Source of the DNA: Candidatus Glassbacteria bacterium | GTDB taxonomy: Bacteria; Gemmatimonadota; Glassbacteria; GWA2-58-10 | Assembly (NCBI GenBank): GCA_019456185.1 | Contig: VRUH01000001.1 | Location: 54,542 to 118,541, forward strand | Length of the DNA stretch: 64,000 nucleotides | Reading direction: 5' to 3' | In this document: piece after piece, positions 17,489 through 26,751 of the stretch | Numbering within the stretch: the stretch's first letter is position 1 | Layout: the number at the start of each line of letters is the position of its first letter | Made by a program: the position numbers and the translations under genes | Notes under the pieces: generated by a model | The model's database searches: none | What the model was told of the DNA's origin: nothing | What the model saw: only the letters and a program-made list of their open reading frames with translations

Positions 17489-18772
17489 CTGGAATACCGG
17501 GTTTACACGGTCAGCGGACTGACCGCCGATGTCAAGTACCTGATCGAAAGCAATTTCCCGCCGGTGTGGGTCGAGGGCGAGATCAGCAATTTCACCCATC
17601 ACCGCTCCGGGCACATGTATTTCTCGCTCAAGGACGAGCAGTCCACCCTGCGCTGCGTCTTTTTCAAGCAGAACAACTTCCGCCTCGCCTTCGAGCCGGA
17701 AAGCGGGATGAAGGTGCTGGCGTTCGGCGAGTTGAGTGTCTACGAGCCCAGCGGGCAGTACCAGCTCAAAGTGGTCAGGCTTAAGCCGTTTGGTATCGGC
17801 GAGCTGCAGCTCGCCTTCGAGCATCTCAAGGAGCGGCTGGCCGCCGAGGGCATCTTCGACCCCGAGCGCAAGCGCCCGTTGCCCGGTTTCCCGGCTACCG
17901 TCGGCGTGGTAACCTCGGCCACCGGCGCGGCGGTACGGGATATTATTTCGGTTATTTCCCGCCGCTGCCCGCCCGTGCGGATCGTACTCTGCCCGGTCAG
18001 GGTACAGGGCGATGGCGCGGCGGAGGAAATCGCCCGCGGGATCGAGGCGTTCGGCCGCTGGGGTGAGGCCGATGTGCTGATTGTCGGCCGCGGCGGCGGC
18101 TCGACCGAGGACCTGTGGGCGTTCAACGAGGAGATTGTCGCCCGGGCGATTTACGATTCGCCGGTGCCGGTAATCAGCGCGGTGGGCCATGAGACCGACT
18201 TCACGATCGCCGACTTTGTCGCAGACATGCGCGCACCAACTCCCAGCGCGGCTGCCGAGTTCGCCGTCCCCGCCGCCGCCGAGCTGACCGCGGGAATCAG
18301 CAGCCTGGCCGGACGGATGACCCGGGTGATCCGTGATGAGTTCGAGCGCGCCTGGCAGCGGGTGGACGGATATGAAAGGGGAATGTCGCCGCGGCGGCTG
18401 GCGCAGAGGCTGGCGAATCAGCGCAACCGAGTGCAGGCACTGGTCAGGATGATGGCGGCCTGCCAGCACGCCAACCTGTCCGCCAACGCGGCGCGCTGGA
18501 ACGGTATCCGCCGGGAACTCTCGGCGCTGAACCCGGCGGCCGTGCTGCAGCGGGGATTCGCTGTCGTCCGAAACGAGAGCGGCGAGCTCCTGCGCAACAC
18601 CGGCAGGGTGAGGCTCGGAGAGTTGCTGGAACTGATACTCGCCGGCGGCAAGCTGGGCTGCCGGGTGGAAAGGATAGATTCAGACAGCGCGCAGCTGGCG
18701 ACCGACGGCCGGTTGCCCGATCAATTCATTCACGCCCGGCACAGGCGGCCGGTGCGGGGGCGCAGCAAATGA
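17489..18772 (+). CDS. xseA: Exodeoxyribonuclease VII large subunit
   Basis: Catalytic subunit of ExoVII, a single-strand DNA exonuclease. N-terminal OB fold (YTVSGLTADVKYLIE, WVEGEISNF), catalytic core with GVVTSATGAAVRDII and the GRGGGSTEDLWAFNEE segment, then a coiled-coil C-terminal region. The first ATG/GTG/TTG in frame is GTG at 17564, which would delete the conserved first strand. The open frame reaches back only to 17450 and contains no ATG, GTG or TTG there. The sole candidate is CTG at 17489, five bases after GAGGAGG. The start is therefore given as CTG (427 residues). It overlaps xseB by 4 bases. Confidence 0.93.
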   Translation: MEYRVYTVSGLTADVKYLIESNFPPVWVEGEISNFTHHRSGHMYFSLKDEQSTLRCVFFKQNNFRLAFEPESGMKVLAFGELSVYEPSGQYQLKVVRLKPFGIGELQLAFEHLKERLAAEGIFDPERKRPLPGFPATVGVVTSATGAAVRDIISVISRRCPPVRIVLCPVRVQGDGAAEEIARGIEAFGRWGEADVLIVGRGGGSTEDLWAFNEEIVARAIYDSPVPVISAVGHETDFTIADFVADMRAPTPSAAAEFAVPAAAELTAGISSLAGRMTRVIRDEFERAWQRVDGYERGMSPRRLAQRLANQRNRVQALVRMMAACQHANLSANAARWNGIRRELSALNPAAVLQRGFAVVRNESGELLRNTGRVRLGELLELILAGGKLGCRVERIDSDSAQLATDGRLPDQFIHARHRRPVRGRSK

Positions 18773-19011
18773 GTCCAAAAAAGAAGCAGCAGGATTTCGA
18801 GCAGCTCTATGCCCGGCTGGAAGAGATTGTCTCCAGCCTCGAAGACGAGCAGCTGCCGCTGGAGAGTTCGATCGAGCTGTTTACCGAGGGCGTGGAGCTG
18901 GCGCTCGAGGCACGGGAGCGGCTCGAGGGCGGTGAACAGAAAGTCCGCCAGTTGATCGAAAAGCTGGAGGGCGGGTTCGAACTGGAAGATTTTCAGCCGG
19001 ATGCGGAGTAA
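18769..19011 (+). CDS. xseB: Exodeoxyribonuclease VII small subunit
   Basis: Small subunit that binds along the XseA coiled coil. The 80-residue protein has the family pattern FEQLYARLEEIVSSLEDEQL and SIELFTEGVELA. Starts by ATGA overlap with xseA, so the two are translationally coupled. Confidence 0.95.
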   Translation: MSPKKKQQDFEQLYARLEEIVSSLEDEQLPLESSIELFTEGVELALEARERLEGGEQKVRQLIEKLEGGFELEDFQPDAE

Positions 19012-19017
19012 TTTGAG

Positions 19018-19920
19018 ATGGATCTGCAAGCTTACCTTGCGGCCGAGAAACGCGAGGCCGATGTACGCCTGGCTGAGATGGCCGATAGCTGGCGCGTAAA
19101 TTTCGCGGTTGGAACCGGTCTTGCCGATGCCATGCATTACAGCCTGACAGCGGGCGGCAAGCGGATCAGGCCCATCCTGGCGATGGCCTCCTACCGCGCG
19201 TGCGGCGGCGGCGACGAGCGCGCCTGGCGCGGAGCGCTGGCCCTGGAGCTGATCCACACCTACACGCTGATCCATGACGATCTGCCATCGATGGACGATG
19301 ACGACTACCGTCGCGGGATGCCGACCTGCCACCGCAGCTACGGTGTGCGCACCGCGACACTGGCCGGCTCGGGGCTGCAACTGGCCGCGTTCGAGGAACT
19401 CTCCGGCTGCTGCCGGGAGCTGGAACTGGATGCCGGAAGCTCGGCCGCCGTGGTTGCCGATGTGGCCTCGGCGGTTGGCGGCGGCGGCGTGGTTGGCGGC
19501 CAGATAGTCGATCTGGAGAGCGAGCGCAGGAAGATCGGCCGGGACACGCTGCACTATATCCACTCCCATAAGACCGCCGCCCTGCTGAGAGTGTCCTGCA
19601 CTCTCGGCGGCCGTCTGGCCGGGGCGGAAGATCACAAGGTTGCGGCACTGGCCGCCTACGGTGAGGATATCGGGCTGGCTTTCCAGATCGTCGATGACCT
19701 GCTGGACGTCGAGGGAAATTCGGCCGAGTTGGGCAAGACGGCGGGAGCCGACCAGGCGCGCGGCAAGGCCACTTTCCCTGTCCTTTACGGAATGGATGAG
19801 AGCCGCCGGCTGGCCGCAGAGGCCGTCGAGCGGGCATGCTCCCGGCTGAACGGGGCGAGGCTCGATCCCCACGGAGTACTTTCCGCGCTCGCTGGATTTA
19901 TCCTCGAACGCTCGTCATGA
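19018..19920 (+). CDS. ispA: Polyprenyl (farnesyl/geranylgeranyl) diphosphate synthase
   Basis: Condenses isopentenyl diphosphate with allylic diphosphates. The 300-residue protein shows GGKRIRP, the first Asp-rich motif HDDLPSMDDDDYRRG, the GGQIVDLE segment and the second Asp-rich motif VDDLLD. The insertion of two residues in the first motif is typical of the bacterial FPP/GGPP type II synthases. Product length cannot be fixed by eye. It follows xseB by 6 bases and precedes dxs, so the isoprenoid precursor enzyme and the prenyl transferase are neighbours. Confidence 0.92.
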   Translation: MDLQAYLAAEKREADVRLAEMADSWRVNFAVGTGLADAMHYSLTAGGKRIRPILAMASYRACGGGDERAWRGALALELIHTYTLIHDDLPSMDDDDYRRGMPTCHRSYGVRTATLAGSGLQLAAFEELSGCCRELELDAGSSAAVVADVASAVGGGGVVGGQIVDLESERRKIGRDTLHYIHSHKTAALLRVSCTLGGRLAGAEDHKVAALAAYGEDIGLAFQIVDDLLDVEGNSAELGKTAGADQARGKATFPVLYGMDESRRLAAEAVERACSRLNGARLDPHGVLSALAGFILERSS

Positions 19921-20027
19921 AGACTTCCTGGCGGAATCACTTGATCGAGTCAGGGCTGAGGGTTAGATTTATTCTCAGCAAGTGATCCCGGACGCCAGCT
20001 TACGAAATATCATGAAAGGAGCCAGCT

Positions 20028-21941
20028 TTGGACGTCAGGCCGGGCCCCAGGCTTGAAAAAATAAATGGTCCCGACGACGTGAAGAGACTCCAGGTCGAAG
20101 AACTCGAAGAGCTCTGCCAGGAGATCAGGGAGTATCTAGTCAGCGTAGTCTGCACCTGCGGAGGCCACCTGGCCCCAAATCTCGGCGTGGCGGAACTGAC
20201 TGTCGCCCTGCACCACGTTTACGACCTGCCGGCGGACAAGATCGTCTGGGATGTCGGCCACCAGTGCTATGTCCACAAGATCCTCACCGGCCGCCGCGAG
20301 GCGTTCCGCAAGCTGCGCCAGGAGGGCGGAGTCAGCGGGTTCCCGGACCCCGGGGAAAGTCCGTGCGACGCCTATGTCACCGGGCACGCCAGCACCTCGA
20401 TCAGCGCGGCTATCGGTTATGCCTCCGCCCGCGACCTGGCGAAGGAAAATTTCCGGGTCGTGGCCGTGATCGGCGATGGCGCCCTGACCGGCGGACTGGC
20501 TTACGAGGGAATGAACAACGCCGGCGCCAGCGGGCGCGATATCCTGGTGATCCTCAACGACAACCAGATGTCGATTTCCCCGAATGTCGGCGCGTTCTCG
20601 CGTTACCTCAACAACATCATCCTCGACCCGCGTTATAACAAGCTGAAAAAGGAAATCTGGGACATGACCGGCAAGCTGCCGGTGGGCAAGGAAGAGGTCC
20701 GCGGATTCGCCCACAAGCTCGAGGAGTCGCTTAAAAACATGGTTCTGCCCGGGATGCTGTTCGAGGAGCTGGGATTCCGCTATTACGGGCCGGTGGACGG
20801 GCATAATGTCGGCGAGTTGGTAACGACCCTGCAGTCGGTCAAGGATCTCGACGGGCCGGTGCTGCTGCACGTGCTGACCAAGAAGGGCAAGGGCTACGTG
20901 CATGCCGAGGAAAACCCGACCCGTTTTCACGGCACTCCGGCGTTCGATATCGAAACCGGCCGCAGCAAACCGTCGCAGATACCAAGCTACTCCAGATTTT
21001 TCGGCGACGCCGCGGTCGAGCTGGCGGAGAACAACCCGCGCATCCTGGCGATCACGGCCGCCATGCCCGACGGTACCGGTCTGGACCTGTTCCGCGACCG
21101 GATCGCCGACCGCTTCTTCGACGTTGGTATCGCCGAGCAGCACGCGGTCACTTTTGCCGCCGGAATGGCCAAGGTGGGCGCGCGCCCGCTGGTGGCGATC
21201 TACTCTACGTTTCTCCAGCGCGCGTTCGACATGACGATCATAGACGTGGCGTTGCAGGAACTGCCGGTGGTGTTTGCCCTCGACCGCGCCGGGATTGTCG
21301 GCGATGACGGCCCGACTCACAACGGTGTGTTCGACCTCGGCTTCATGAGCATGATCCCCAACATGATTGTCACCGCGCCCAAGGACGAAGTGGAACTGCG
21401 CGACCTGCTCTACACTGCCTTCCTCCAGGACAAGGCGCCGTTCAGTATCCGCTACCCGCGCGGCAGCGGCGTGGGCCTGATCCGCAGCCTTCGCTTCCGC
21501 GAGGCTCCGGTGGGTACGTGGGAGATGCTGGAGGACGGCGCCGACGTGGCCGTGCTGGCTACCGGCTCGATGGTTTATCCGGCGATGTGGGCCAGTAAGC
21601 TGCTGGCCAAGGACGGGATCAAGGCCGCTGTAATCAACTGCCGCTATATCAAGCCGCTCGACGAGCAGATGCTGGATCAGCTGCTCGACCAGTTCGAGAC
21701 GATCGTGACCGTGGAGGAAAATCTCCTGACCGGTGGATTTGGTTCCCAGGTAGCTCTCTACGCGGCCTCACGTCTCCGTCCTGGGAGCAGGATTTTCCAT
21801 CTGGGGATCCCGGACCGGTTTATCAAACAGGCCAGGCGCAATGTAATTCTCGACCGCCTGGGCCTTTCACCCGCCGGAATCCATTCCTTCGTCAAGAGTG
21901 CGATAGCCGAGCGCGTCAATGAACATAGCGTTAAAGGCTAA
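20028..21941 (+). CDS. dxs: 1-deoxy-D-xylulose-5-phosphate synthase
   Basis: First enzyme of the MEP pathway: thiamine-diphosphate-dependent condensation of pyruvate and glyceraldehyde 3-phosphate. The 637-residue protein has the ThDP motif GDGALTGGLAYEGMNNAG, the early GHQCYVHKI, and the pyrimidine-domain IAEQHAVTFAAGMA with the catalytic Glu. Starts with TTG at 20028 after AAAGGAG. It overlaps nadK by 23 bases. Confidence 0.97.
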   Translation: MDVRPGPRLEKINGPDDVKRLQVEELEELCQEIREYLVSVVCTCGGHLAPNLGVAELTVALHHVYDLPADKIVWDVGHQCYVHKILTGRREAFRKLRQEGGVSGFPDPGESPCDAYVTGHASTSISAAIGYASARDLAKENFRVVAVIGDGALTGGLAYEGMNNAGASGRDILVILNDNQMSISPNVGAFSRYLNNIILDPRYNKLKKEIWDMTGKLPVGKEEVRGFAHKLEESLKNMVLPGMLFEELGFRYYGPVDGHNVGELVTTLQSVKDLDGPVLLHVLTKKGKGYVHAEENPTRFHGTPAFDIETGRSKPSQIPSYSRFFGDAAVELAENNPRILAITAAMPDGTGLDLFRDRIADRFFDVGIAEQHAVTFAAGMAKVGARPLVAIYSTFLQRAFDMTIIDVALQELPVVFALDRAGIVGDDGPTHNGVFDLGFMSMIPNMIVTAPKDEVELRDLLYTAFLQDKAPFSIRYPRGSGVGLIRSLRFREAPVGTWEMLEDGADVAVLATGSMVYPAMWASKLLAKDGIKAAVINCRYIKPLDEQMLDQLLDQFETIVTVEENLLTGGFGSQVALYAASRLRPGSRIFHLGIPDRFIKQARRNVILDRLGLSPAGIHSFVKSAIAERVNEHSVKG

Positions 21942-22794
21942 CATCTACCACAAGGACCTCCGCCGCGAGCTGGAGCGCTGCCTGGACTTCCTCGCCGACA
22001 AGGGCGTGGACGTCTGGATCGGCAGCGAGTTGACGGAGTTTGTGCCCGGGCGTAACCTGCCCGTGCTCGACAGCGACAAGGGCTTGCCGGAGGATATCTC
22101 GCTGGTCCTGGCATTGGGCGGTGATGGTACGGTGCTGGCGGCCGCCCGGCAGGCTGTCGGGACCCGTGTGCCGGTTTTCAGCGTGAATCTCGGCCATTTC
22201 GGTTTCCTCACGGCCAGCTCGCTCGAGGAATTTCCGGAGCATTTCGAGCGGGTCATGTCAGGTGATTACGAGGTCGAGGAGCGGATGATGCTGGCCGCGG
22301 AAGTAATCAGTCCCGGCGGCGGGACCCGCAGTTTTACCGCTCTTAACGACGTTGTCCTGCACAAGGGCGCCCTGGCCCGGCCGATCCTGATCGACATCAA
22401 GGCCGGAGACGACCTGGTCGGCGTGTTCCCGGCCGATGGCGTGATTGTGTCGACCCCTACCGGGTCAACGGCGTACTCGCTGTCCGCGGCCGGTCCGATC
22501 CTGTTCCCGCTGATGAACGCTATCGCGGTCACTCCAATCTGCCCCCACACTCTGGCCGTGCGCCCGTTTGTCGTCCCCGCGGAATATCCCGTCACTCTCT
22601 GCGAGCGCTCCTCGCACCAGGACGTGCTGCTCACCGTGGACGGCCAGCTTGGCGTAAGTGTCCGCGAAGAGGACGTGGTGCGTGTCACGCGCTCGGCCGA
22701 TGTTACCCTGCTGGTCAAATCTTTCGAAGGATCATTCTTCTCACTCCTGCGCAGCAAGCTCAAATGGGGGGAGAGGGAAAGAAATCGACACTGA
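21919..22794 (+). CDS. nadK: NAD kinase
   Basis: Phosphorylates NAD to NADP. The 291-residue protein has the GGDGT motif (LALGGDGTVLAAAR), the NLGHFGFLT segment and TPTGSTAYSLSAAGP. The start ATG lies inside the end of dxs (23-base overlap), implying coupled translation. Next gene is recN, 15 bases on, the same order seen in many bacteria. Confidence 0.96.
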   Translation: MNIALKANIYHKDLRRELERCLDFLADKGVDVWIGSELTEFVPGRNLPVLDSDKGLPEDISLVLALGGDGTVLAAARQAVGTRVPVFSVNLGHFGFLTASSLEEFPEHFERVMSGDYEVEERMMLAAEVISPGGGTRSFTALNDVVLHKGALARPILIDIKAGDDLVGVFPADGVIVSTPTGSTAYSLSAAGPILFPLMNAIAVTPICPHTLAVRPFVVPAEYPVTLCERSSHQDVLLTVDGQLGVSVREEDVVRVTRSADVTLLVKSFEGSFFSLLRSKLKWGERERNRH

Positions 22795-22809
22795 AGGGCC
22801 TGAACCACG

Positions 22810-24528
22810 ATGCTGAGCCTGTTACGCGTAACGGACTTCATCCTCTTCGGCCGGGTCGATATCGAATTCGGCGACCACCTCAACGTGATCTCCGGCGAAA
22901 CCGGCGCTGGTAAATCTATCCTGCTCGGAGCGGTGGAAATGCTCCTCGGCGGCGATGTGAGCGGCGGAATGATCCGCACCGGCGCGGATAGAGCGGTGGT
23001 CGAGGGCTTGTTTTACCTGGACTGCGATCTGCGCGGCGAGCTTGTCGGTGAGGGCCTGCTGGAAGACGATCCGGGTGAGGAGCTGATTGTCCGCCGCGAG
23101 CTCAACGCCGCCACCGGGCGCAGCCGCTGCTTTGTCAACGGCGCGCTGGCCAACCTGCCCCTGCTGCGTTCTCTGGCCGAGCGCCTGATCCAGGTGCACG
23201 GCCAGCAGGAACACCAGTTACTCGCCCGGGGAACTCACCAGCTCGAACTGCTCGACAGTTTCGCCGGGCTGGCCGCAAGCCGCCATGAGTTCGCATCCCG
23301 GCTGGCCCGCTACCGCAAAATTGACCGGCAGGCAGAGCAGATTCGCCGGAAACTCGAGCAGGGTGAGCGGGAACGGGAACTCTCACGCTTCCAGCTCGAG
23401 GAGATCGAGCAAGCCGGGATCAGCGCGGAGCAGGAGGCCGGACACGAGGAAGAACTCAAGGTCCTGGAGAATGCGGAGAAGATAATCGAGGAACTCTCCC
23501 GTCTGCTGGCGGCCCTGGAGGGCGACCCCTCGGCAGCCGGGTCCAGCCTGATCGGAGAGCTTGGCGCGCAGCGCAAGGGGCTCGAGGAGCTGGCCGGGAT
23601 GATGAGCAGGGCCGGACCGCTGCTCGAGCAGTACGACTCGGCCAGGTTTGCCCTGGACGAAGTGACTGCCGGTCTGCGGGAGCTCGAACAGAGGGTCGAG
23701 CAGAACCCCTCGCGGCTGGAGGAAATCCGCGCCCGCCTGGATGAATACTACAGGCTCAAGAAAAAGTATGGTCCTGAGGTGGCCGATGTGCTGGCCACGG
23801 CGGATCGCCTGCGGGAAGAACTCGCCGGGGCCGAACGCGGCGAAAGCGAGTTGGAGTCTCTTGAAACCGAGCGCGCCCGGCTCCGGGACAACCTTCGCGA
23901 GCTAGCAGGCAAGCTGAGCGATGAGCGGCGGCGCTCGGCCCGGGGTCTGGAGCGCGAAGTCACTGCGCGCCTCGGCGGTCTGGGTATGGCCGGCGGCCGG
24001 TTCGAGGCCGGGTTTCAGCCTGTCACGGAGGACGGAGACACCGGCGATTACTTGACCACCGGTAACGACAGGGTTACTTTTCTGCTTTCGACAAACCCCG
24101 GCGTGCCGTTGATGCCGCTGGCGGAAGTCGCCAGCGGCGGCGAACTGAGCCGGATCATGCTGGCGATCAAAAGCACCCTGGCCGAGGTCGAAGAACCCTC
24201 GACCATGATTTTCGATGAAGTCGACGCCGGAATCGGCGGCAAGGTGGGCGGGATGGTGGGCGCTTACCTGGCTGAGATCGCCCGCCGCAGTCAGGTCCTG
24301 GTAATCACTCACCTGGCAAGTATCGCCGCCTTGGCGGATACCCACCTCGTAGTGGAGAAGGCTGCCGAGGGTGAGCGGACCGAAACGCGGGTCAGGATAT
24401 TGAACAACGGCGACCGCCCCGGGGAGATTGCCCGCATGCTTGGCGGGGACAGCGGCAGTGCGACCTCGCTGGCGCATGCAGTTCAAATCCTGGAGAGTGC
24501 TGGGAAAGGAATCGGTACGAGCCGATGA
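22810..24528 (+). CDS. recN: DNA repair protein RecN
   Basis: SMC-like ATPase acting early in double-strand break repair. The 572-residue protein has Walker A (GETGAGKSI) near residue 40, a central coiled coil (about 150-380), the ABC signature ASGGELSRIMLAIK and Walker B MIFDEVDAGIGG. Length is normal. Its stop overlaps the pgsA start (ATGA). Confidence 0.97.
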   Translation: MLSLLRVTDFILFGRVDIEFGDHLNVISGETGAGKSILLGAVEMLLGGDVSGGMIRTGADRAVVEGLFYLDCDLRGELVGEGLLEDDPGEELIVRRELNAATGRSRCFVNGALANLPLLRSLAERLIQVHGQQEHQLLARGTHQLELLDSFAGLAASRHEFASRLARYRKIDRQAEQIRRKLEQGERERELSRFQLEEIEQAGISAEQEAGHEEELKVLENAEKIIEELSRLLAALEGDPSAAGSSLIGELGAQRKGLEELAGMMSRAGPLLEQYDSARFALDEVTAGLRELEQRVEQNPSRLEEIRARLDEYYRLKKKYGPEVADVLATADRLREELAGAERGESELESLETERARLRDNLRELAGKLSDERRRSARGLEREVTARLGGLGMAGGRFEAGFQPVTEDGDTGDYLTTGNDRVTFLLSTNPGVPLMPLAEVASGGELSRIMLAIKSTLAEVEEPSTMIFDEVDAGIGGKVGGMVGAYLAEIARRSQVLVITHLASIAALADTHLVVEKAAEGERTETRVRILNNGDRPGEIARMLGGDSGSATSLAHAVQILESAGKGIGTSR

Positions 24529-25217
24529 GGAACATGACGGACAAGAAAGTGCCGATCCCGTACACCAGGATCAGGGAACTGAATGTCCTTACCCTCTCCA
24601 ATTTTCTGTCCCTGCTCAGGGTACTGCTGCTGCCCGCGATTTTTTTCCTGTTGATGAAGAAGACTCCGCTGGCGGACCGCTGGGCGCTGGGGCTGATGGT
24701 TTTCGCCGGGCTTACGGATATCCTCGACGGCTGGATCGCGCGCTGGCGTGGAACGATTTCCAGCTTCGGCAAGATTATCGACCCGCTGGCGGACAAAATA
24801 TTCATGATCGGCGTGGCGGTGTTCCTGATCCTGCTGCGTGGTTTTCCGGTGTGGCTGTTCGCGCTGATGCTGGTCCGCGACGTGGTGATAGTCGGCGGGG
24901 GGGCCACCCTGATCCGCCGCTACAAGATCGTCTTTCCATCCAACCTCTGGGGTAAGCTCTACTCGTTTTTCCTGGCCCTGCTGATCACGGCATATACCCT
25001 GTCGCTGAGCAGCAGGTTTATTCTGCCGCTGCAGGCCGTGGTGGTGGGATTCCTCGTAATCTCGATGTTCAGTTACAGCGTTATCGTCACTCGTTATATC
25101 AAAACTCACCATCGTCACCAGAGAAGGGGCAGGCTGCGCAAGGCGAACGGGTATTCCGACCCGGAAAGCGCGGCGGCCGTGTCCGGTGAAGCGGACAACC
25201 CCACGGCAGGGAGGTAG
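24525..25217 (+). CDS. pgsA: CDP-alcohol phosphatidyltransferase, probable PgsA
   Basis: Integral membrane enzyme, most likely CDP-diacylglycerol-glycerol-3-phosphate phosphatidyltransferase of phosphatidylglycerol synthesis. The diagnostic motif D-x2-DG-x2-AR-x8-G-x3-D-x3-D is complete (DILDGWIAR ... FGKIIDPLAD, about residues 65-90). About five to six hydrophobic segments are visible. The C-terminus carries a basic, then acidic, tail (about 190-230) longer than usual. Other head-group specificities in this family cannot be excluded. Confidence 0.85.
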   Translation: MRNMTDKKVPIPYTRIRELNVLTLSNFLSLLRVLLLPAIFFLLMKKTPLADRWALGLMVFAGLTDILDGWIARWRGTISSFGKIIDPLADKIFMIGVAVFLILLRGFPVWLFALMLVRDVVIVGGGATLIRRYKIVFPSNLWGKLYSFFLALLITAYTLSLSSRFILPLQAVVVGFLVISMFSYSVIVTRYIKTHHRHQRRGRLRKANGYSDPESAAAVSGEADNPTAGR

Positions 25218-25220
25218 GGG

Positions 25221-25703
25221 ATGACTCTCAGTTCGGTCAAAATCCGGATTCCGGAAGGCACCAACGTCGTTATCGGCCAGAGCCACTTTATCAAGACAGT
25301 CGAGGACCTGTACGAGGTCCTGGCGACCAGCGGCATCTCGCTCAAGTTCGGGATCGCTTTCTGCGAGGCCAGTCAGGACCGGCTTGTGCGCTGGGACGGC
25401 AACGACAGGGAACTGATCGACACGGCGGTGGCCAATGCCCAGGCGATCGCCGCCGGCCACGTGTTCGTGGTGCTGCTGCGCGACGGGTTCCCGATCAACG
25501 TACTCAACCAGATCAAAAACTGCCCCGAGGTCTGCCGGGTTTTCTGCGCGACAGCCAACCCCCTGGAGGTGATCGTGGTCGAGCGGGAGCAGGGGCGCGG
25601 TGTGGTGGGGGTGGTGGACGGCGTCTCGCCGGCGGGAGTGGAAACCGAAGACGACCAGGCGGTGCGCCGTGAGTTCCTGCGCAAGATCGGGTACAAGCGC
25701 TGA
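25221..25703 (+). CDS. Adenosine-specific kinase family protein
   Basis: The 160-residue protein matches the family of small proteins named after PAE2307 (adenosine-specific kinase; formerly DUF355): N-terminal [37 protein letters not shown] and C-terminal [11 protein letters not shown] with GVVGVVDG. A role in phosphorylating adenosine is from the family name and has thin experimental support. It starts 3 bases after pgsA and ends just before a terminator, so it closes this transcription unit. Confidence 0.82.
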   Translation: MTLSSVKIRIPEGTNVVIGQSHFIKTVEDLYEVLATSGISLKFGIAFCEASQDRLVRWDGNDRELIDTAVANAQAIAAGHVFVVLLRDGFPINVLNQIKNCPEVCRVFCATANPLEVIVVEREQGRGVVGVVDGVSPAGVETEDDQAVRREFLRKIGYKR

Positions 25704-25733
25704 AAGTGGGCAAGACCGGCAGGAATAAAAAAA

Positions 25734-25754
25734 GGCCGGCTCTTTGTGCCGGCC
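25734..25754. terminator. Bidirectional intrinsic terminator between convergent genes
   Basis: GGCCGGC / GCCGGCC with a 7-base loop, flanked by seven A on the left (25727-25733) and a short pyrimidine run on the right. It ends the plus-strand unit at 25703 and, with a U-run on the minus strand, the minus-strand unit ending at 25774. Confidence 0.85.
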
Positions 25755-25773
25755 CTTTCCGTTTCAGCCCCGC

Positions 25774-26751
25774 TCAGCGCAGACTGTAGCTGGTCAAGGT
25801 CTTGATAAAGGTCCAGGTGCCGATCCCGATGAACTCGATACTCCCGTCCGGGAACTGGGCGATGATCAGAAATTCGGGGTCCGAGATTTCCGCCCTGATC
25901 AAACCGACCCCTCCTTTGTAATAGAAACGCTGGACGTAGAATTCGCTGGCTGCTGCTCCCACCAGTGTGTTCGTTTCCTCTATCTCGGCGATCGGCCCGT
26001 CGTACCCGTCAAGCTCCGGCAGGATATTCGACACCCGTTGCGATATGTCGACCCCGCCGACTCCGCCAGCCGCCAGTGAAACCCACTTAAGCCCCTTGTA
26101 CAGCTCGTTGAACAGGAAGATGTATTCGTTTTCATAGAAGATCGCGTTTTCGTTATTCTGGATCCCGTCGCTGGCCAACAGGCTCCCGTCACGATCCGCG
26201 CGCGGCAGGATCGAGCCGCGGGGATCGGCGATCAGGTAAGCCAGCTTGTTCAGGGAAATGAACCTTTCTTTGCCCCCGATCTCGATCATCGTTCCCAGCC
26301 GAGTCCCACTCTCATTGTGAGAGAAGGGTATGAACCCGCCAGTGGGATTGTAGACCGCCTCGTCGGCTTTGAGCAGCACCTTGCCGTCCGGGGTCGGCGC
26401 CAGGTAGCGCCGCTCCAGCACGGTATCGGCTCCCGCGCGGAAAACGAAACCCATCACGTGGTCAAACTTCAGGGCGAACGCCTCGAGTCCGCCGATATTC
26501 TCCGTGCGGTTGATCGTCACGATCTGCCTTCCCGTGGAGAAGGCTTCAAACGCCGGCAGGGTCGTGTCTTCCTGGACGAAAATGCTCTGCTCCAGCGCGT
26601 ACTCCCAGCGGTTGCCCAACGCCAGCGGCAAAGCGTCCACTACCCGGTCGCCGGTTTCGGGCGAGGTCGAGCCGTCACTGCAGGAAACCAGCCCGGCGGC
26701 GACAACCAGGAGCGCCGATAATAAGCAGGATCTGAGACAGCGTCCGGTCAT
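25774..26751 (-). CDS. Hypothetical lipoprotein
   Basis: Not recognised. The 325-residue protein has a lipoprotein signal peptide with lipobox LVSC (Cys about residue 24), then a Ser/Thr-rich stretch and a mostly beta-strand body with aromatic motifs (NRWEYALEQ, ENEYIFLFNELYKGLKWV). The pattern LPLALGNRWEY resembles N-terminal strands common in lipoproteins of FCB bacteria. It starts by ATGA overlap with the subtilase gene at 26748-29801, so the pair is cotranscribed and coupled; an accessory or inhibitor role toward the subtilase is a guess from position only. Confidence 0.75.
   Translation of the reverse strand: MTGRCLRSCLLSALLVVAAGLVSCSDGSTSPETGDRVVDALPLALGNRWEYALEQSIFVQEDTTLPAFEAFSTGRQIVTINRTENIGGLEAFALKFDHVMGFVFRAGADTVLERRYLAPTPDGKVLLKADEAVYNPTGGFIPFSHNESGTRLGTMIEIGGKERFISLNKLAYLIADPRGSILPRADRDGSLLASDGIQNNENAIFYENEYIFLFNELYKGLKWVSLAAGGVGGVDISQRVSNILPELDGYDGPIAEIEETNTLVGAAASEFYVQRFYYKGGVGLIRAEISDPEFLIIAQFPDGSIEFIGIGTWTFIKTLTSYSLR

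Noticed and set aside
20136-21320. Open frame of 394 codons opposite dxs
   Set aside because: Antisense shadow of a conserved gene.
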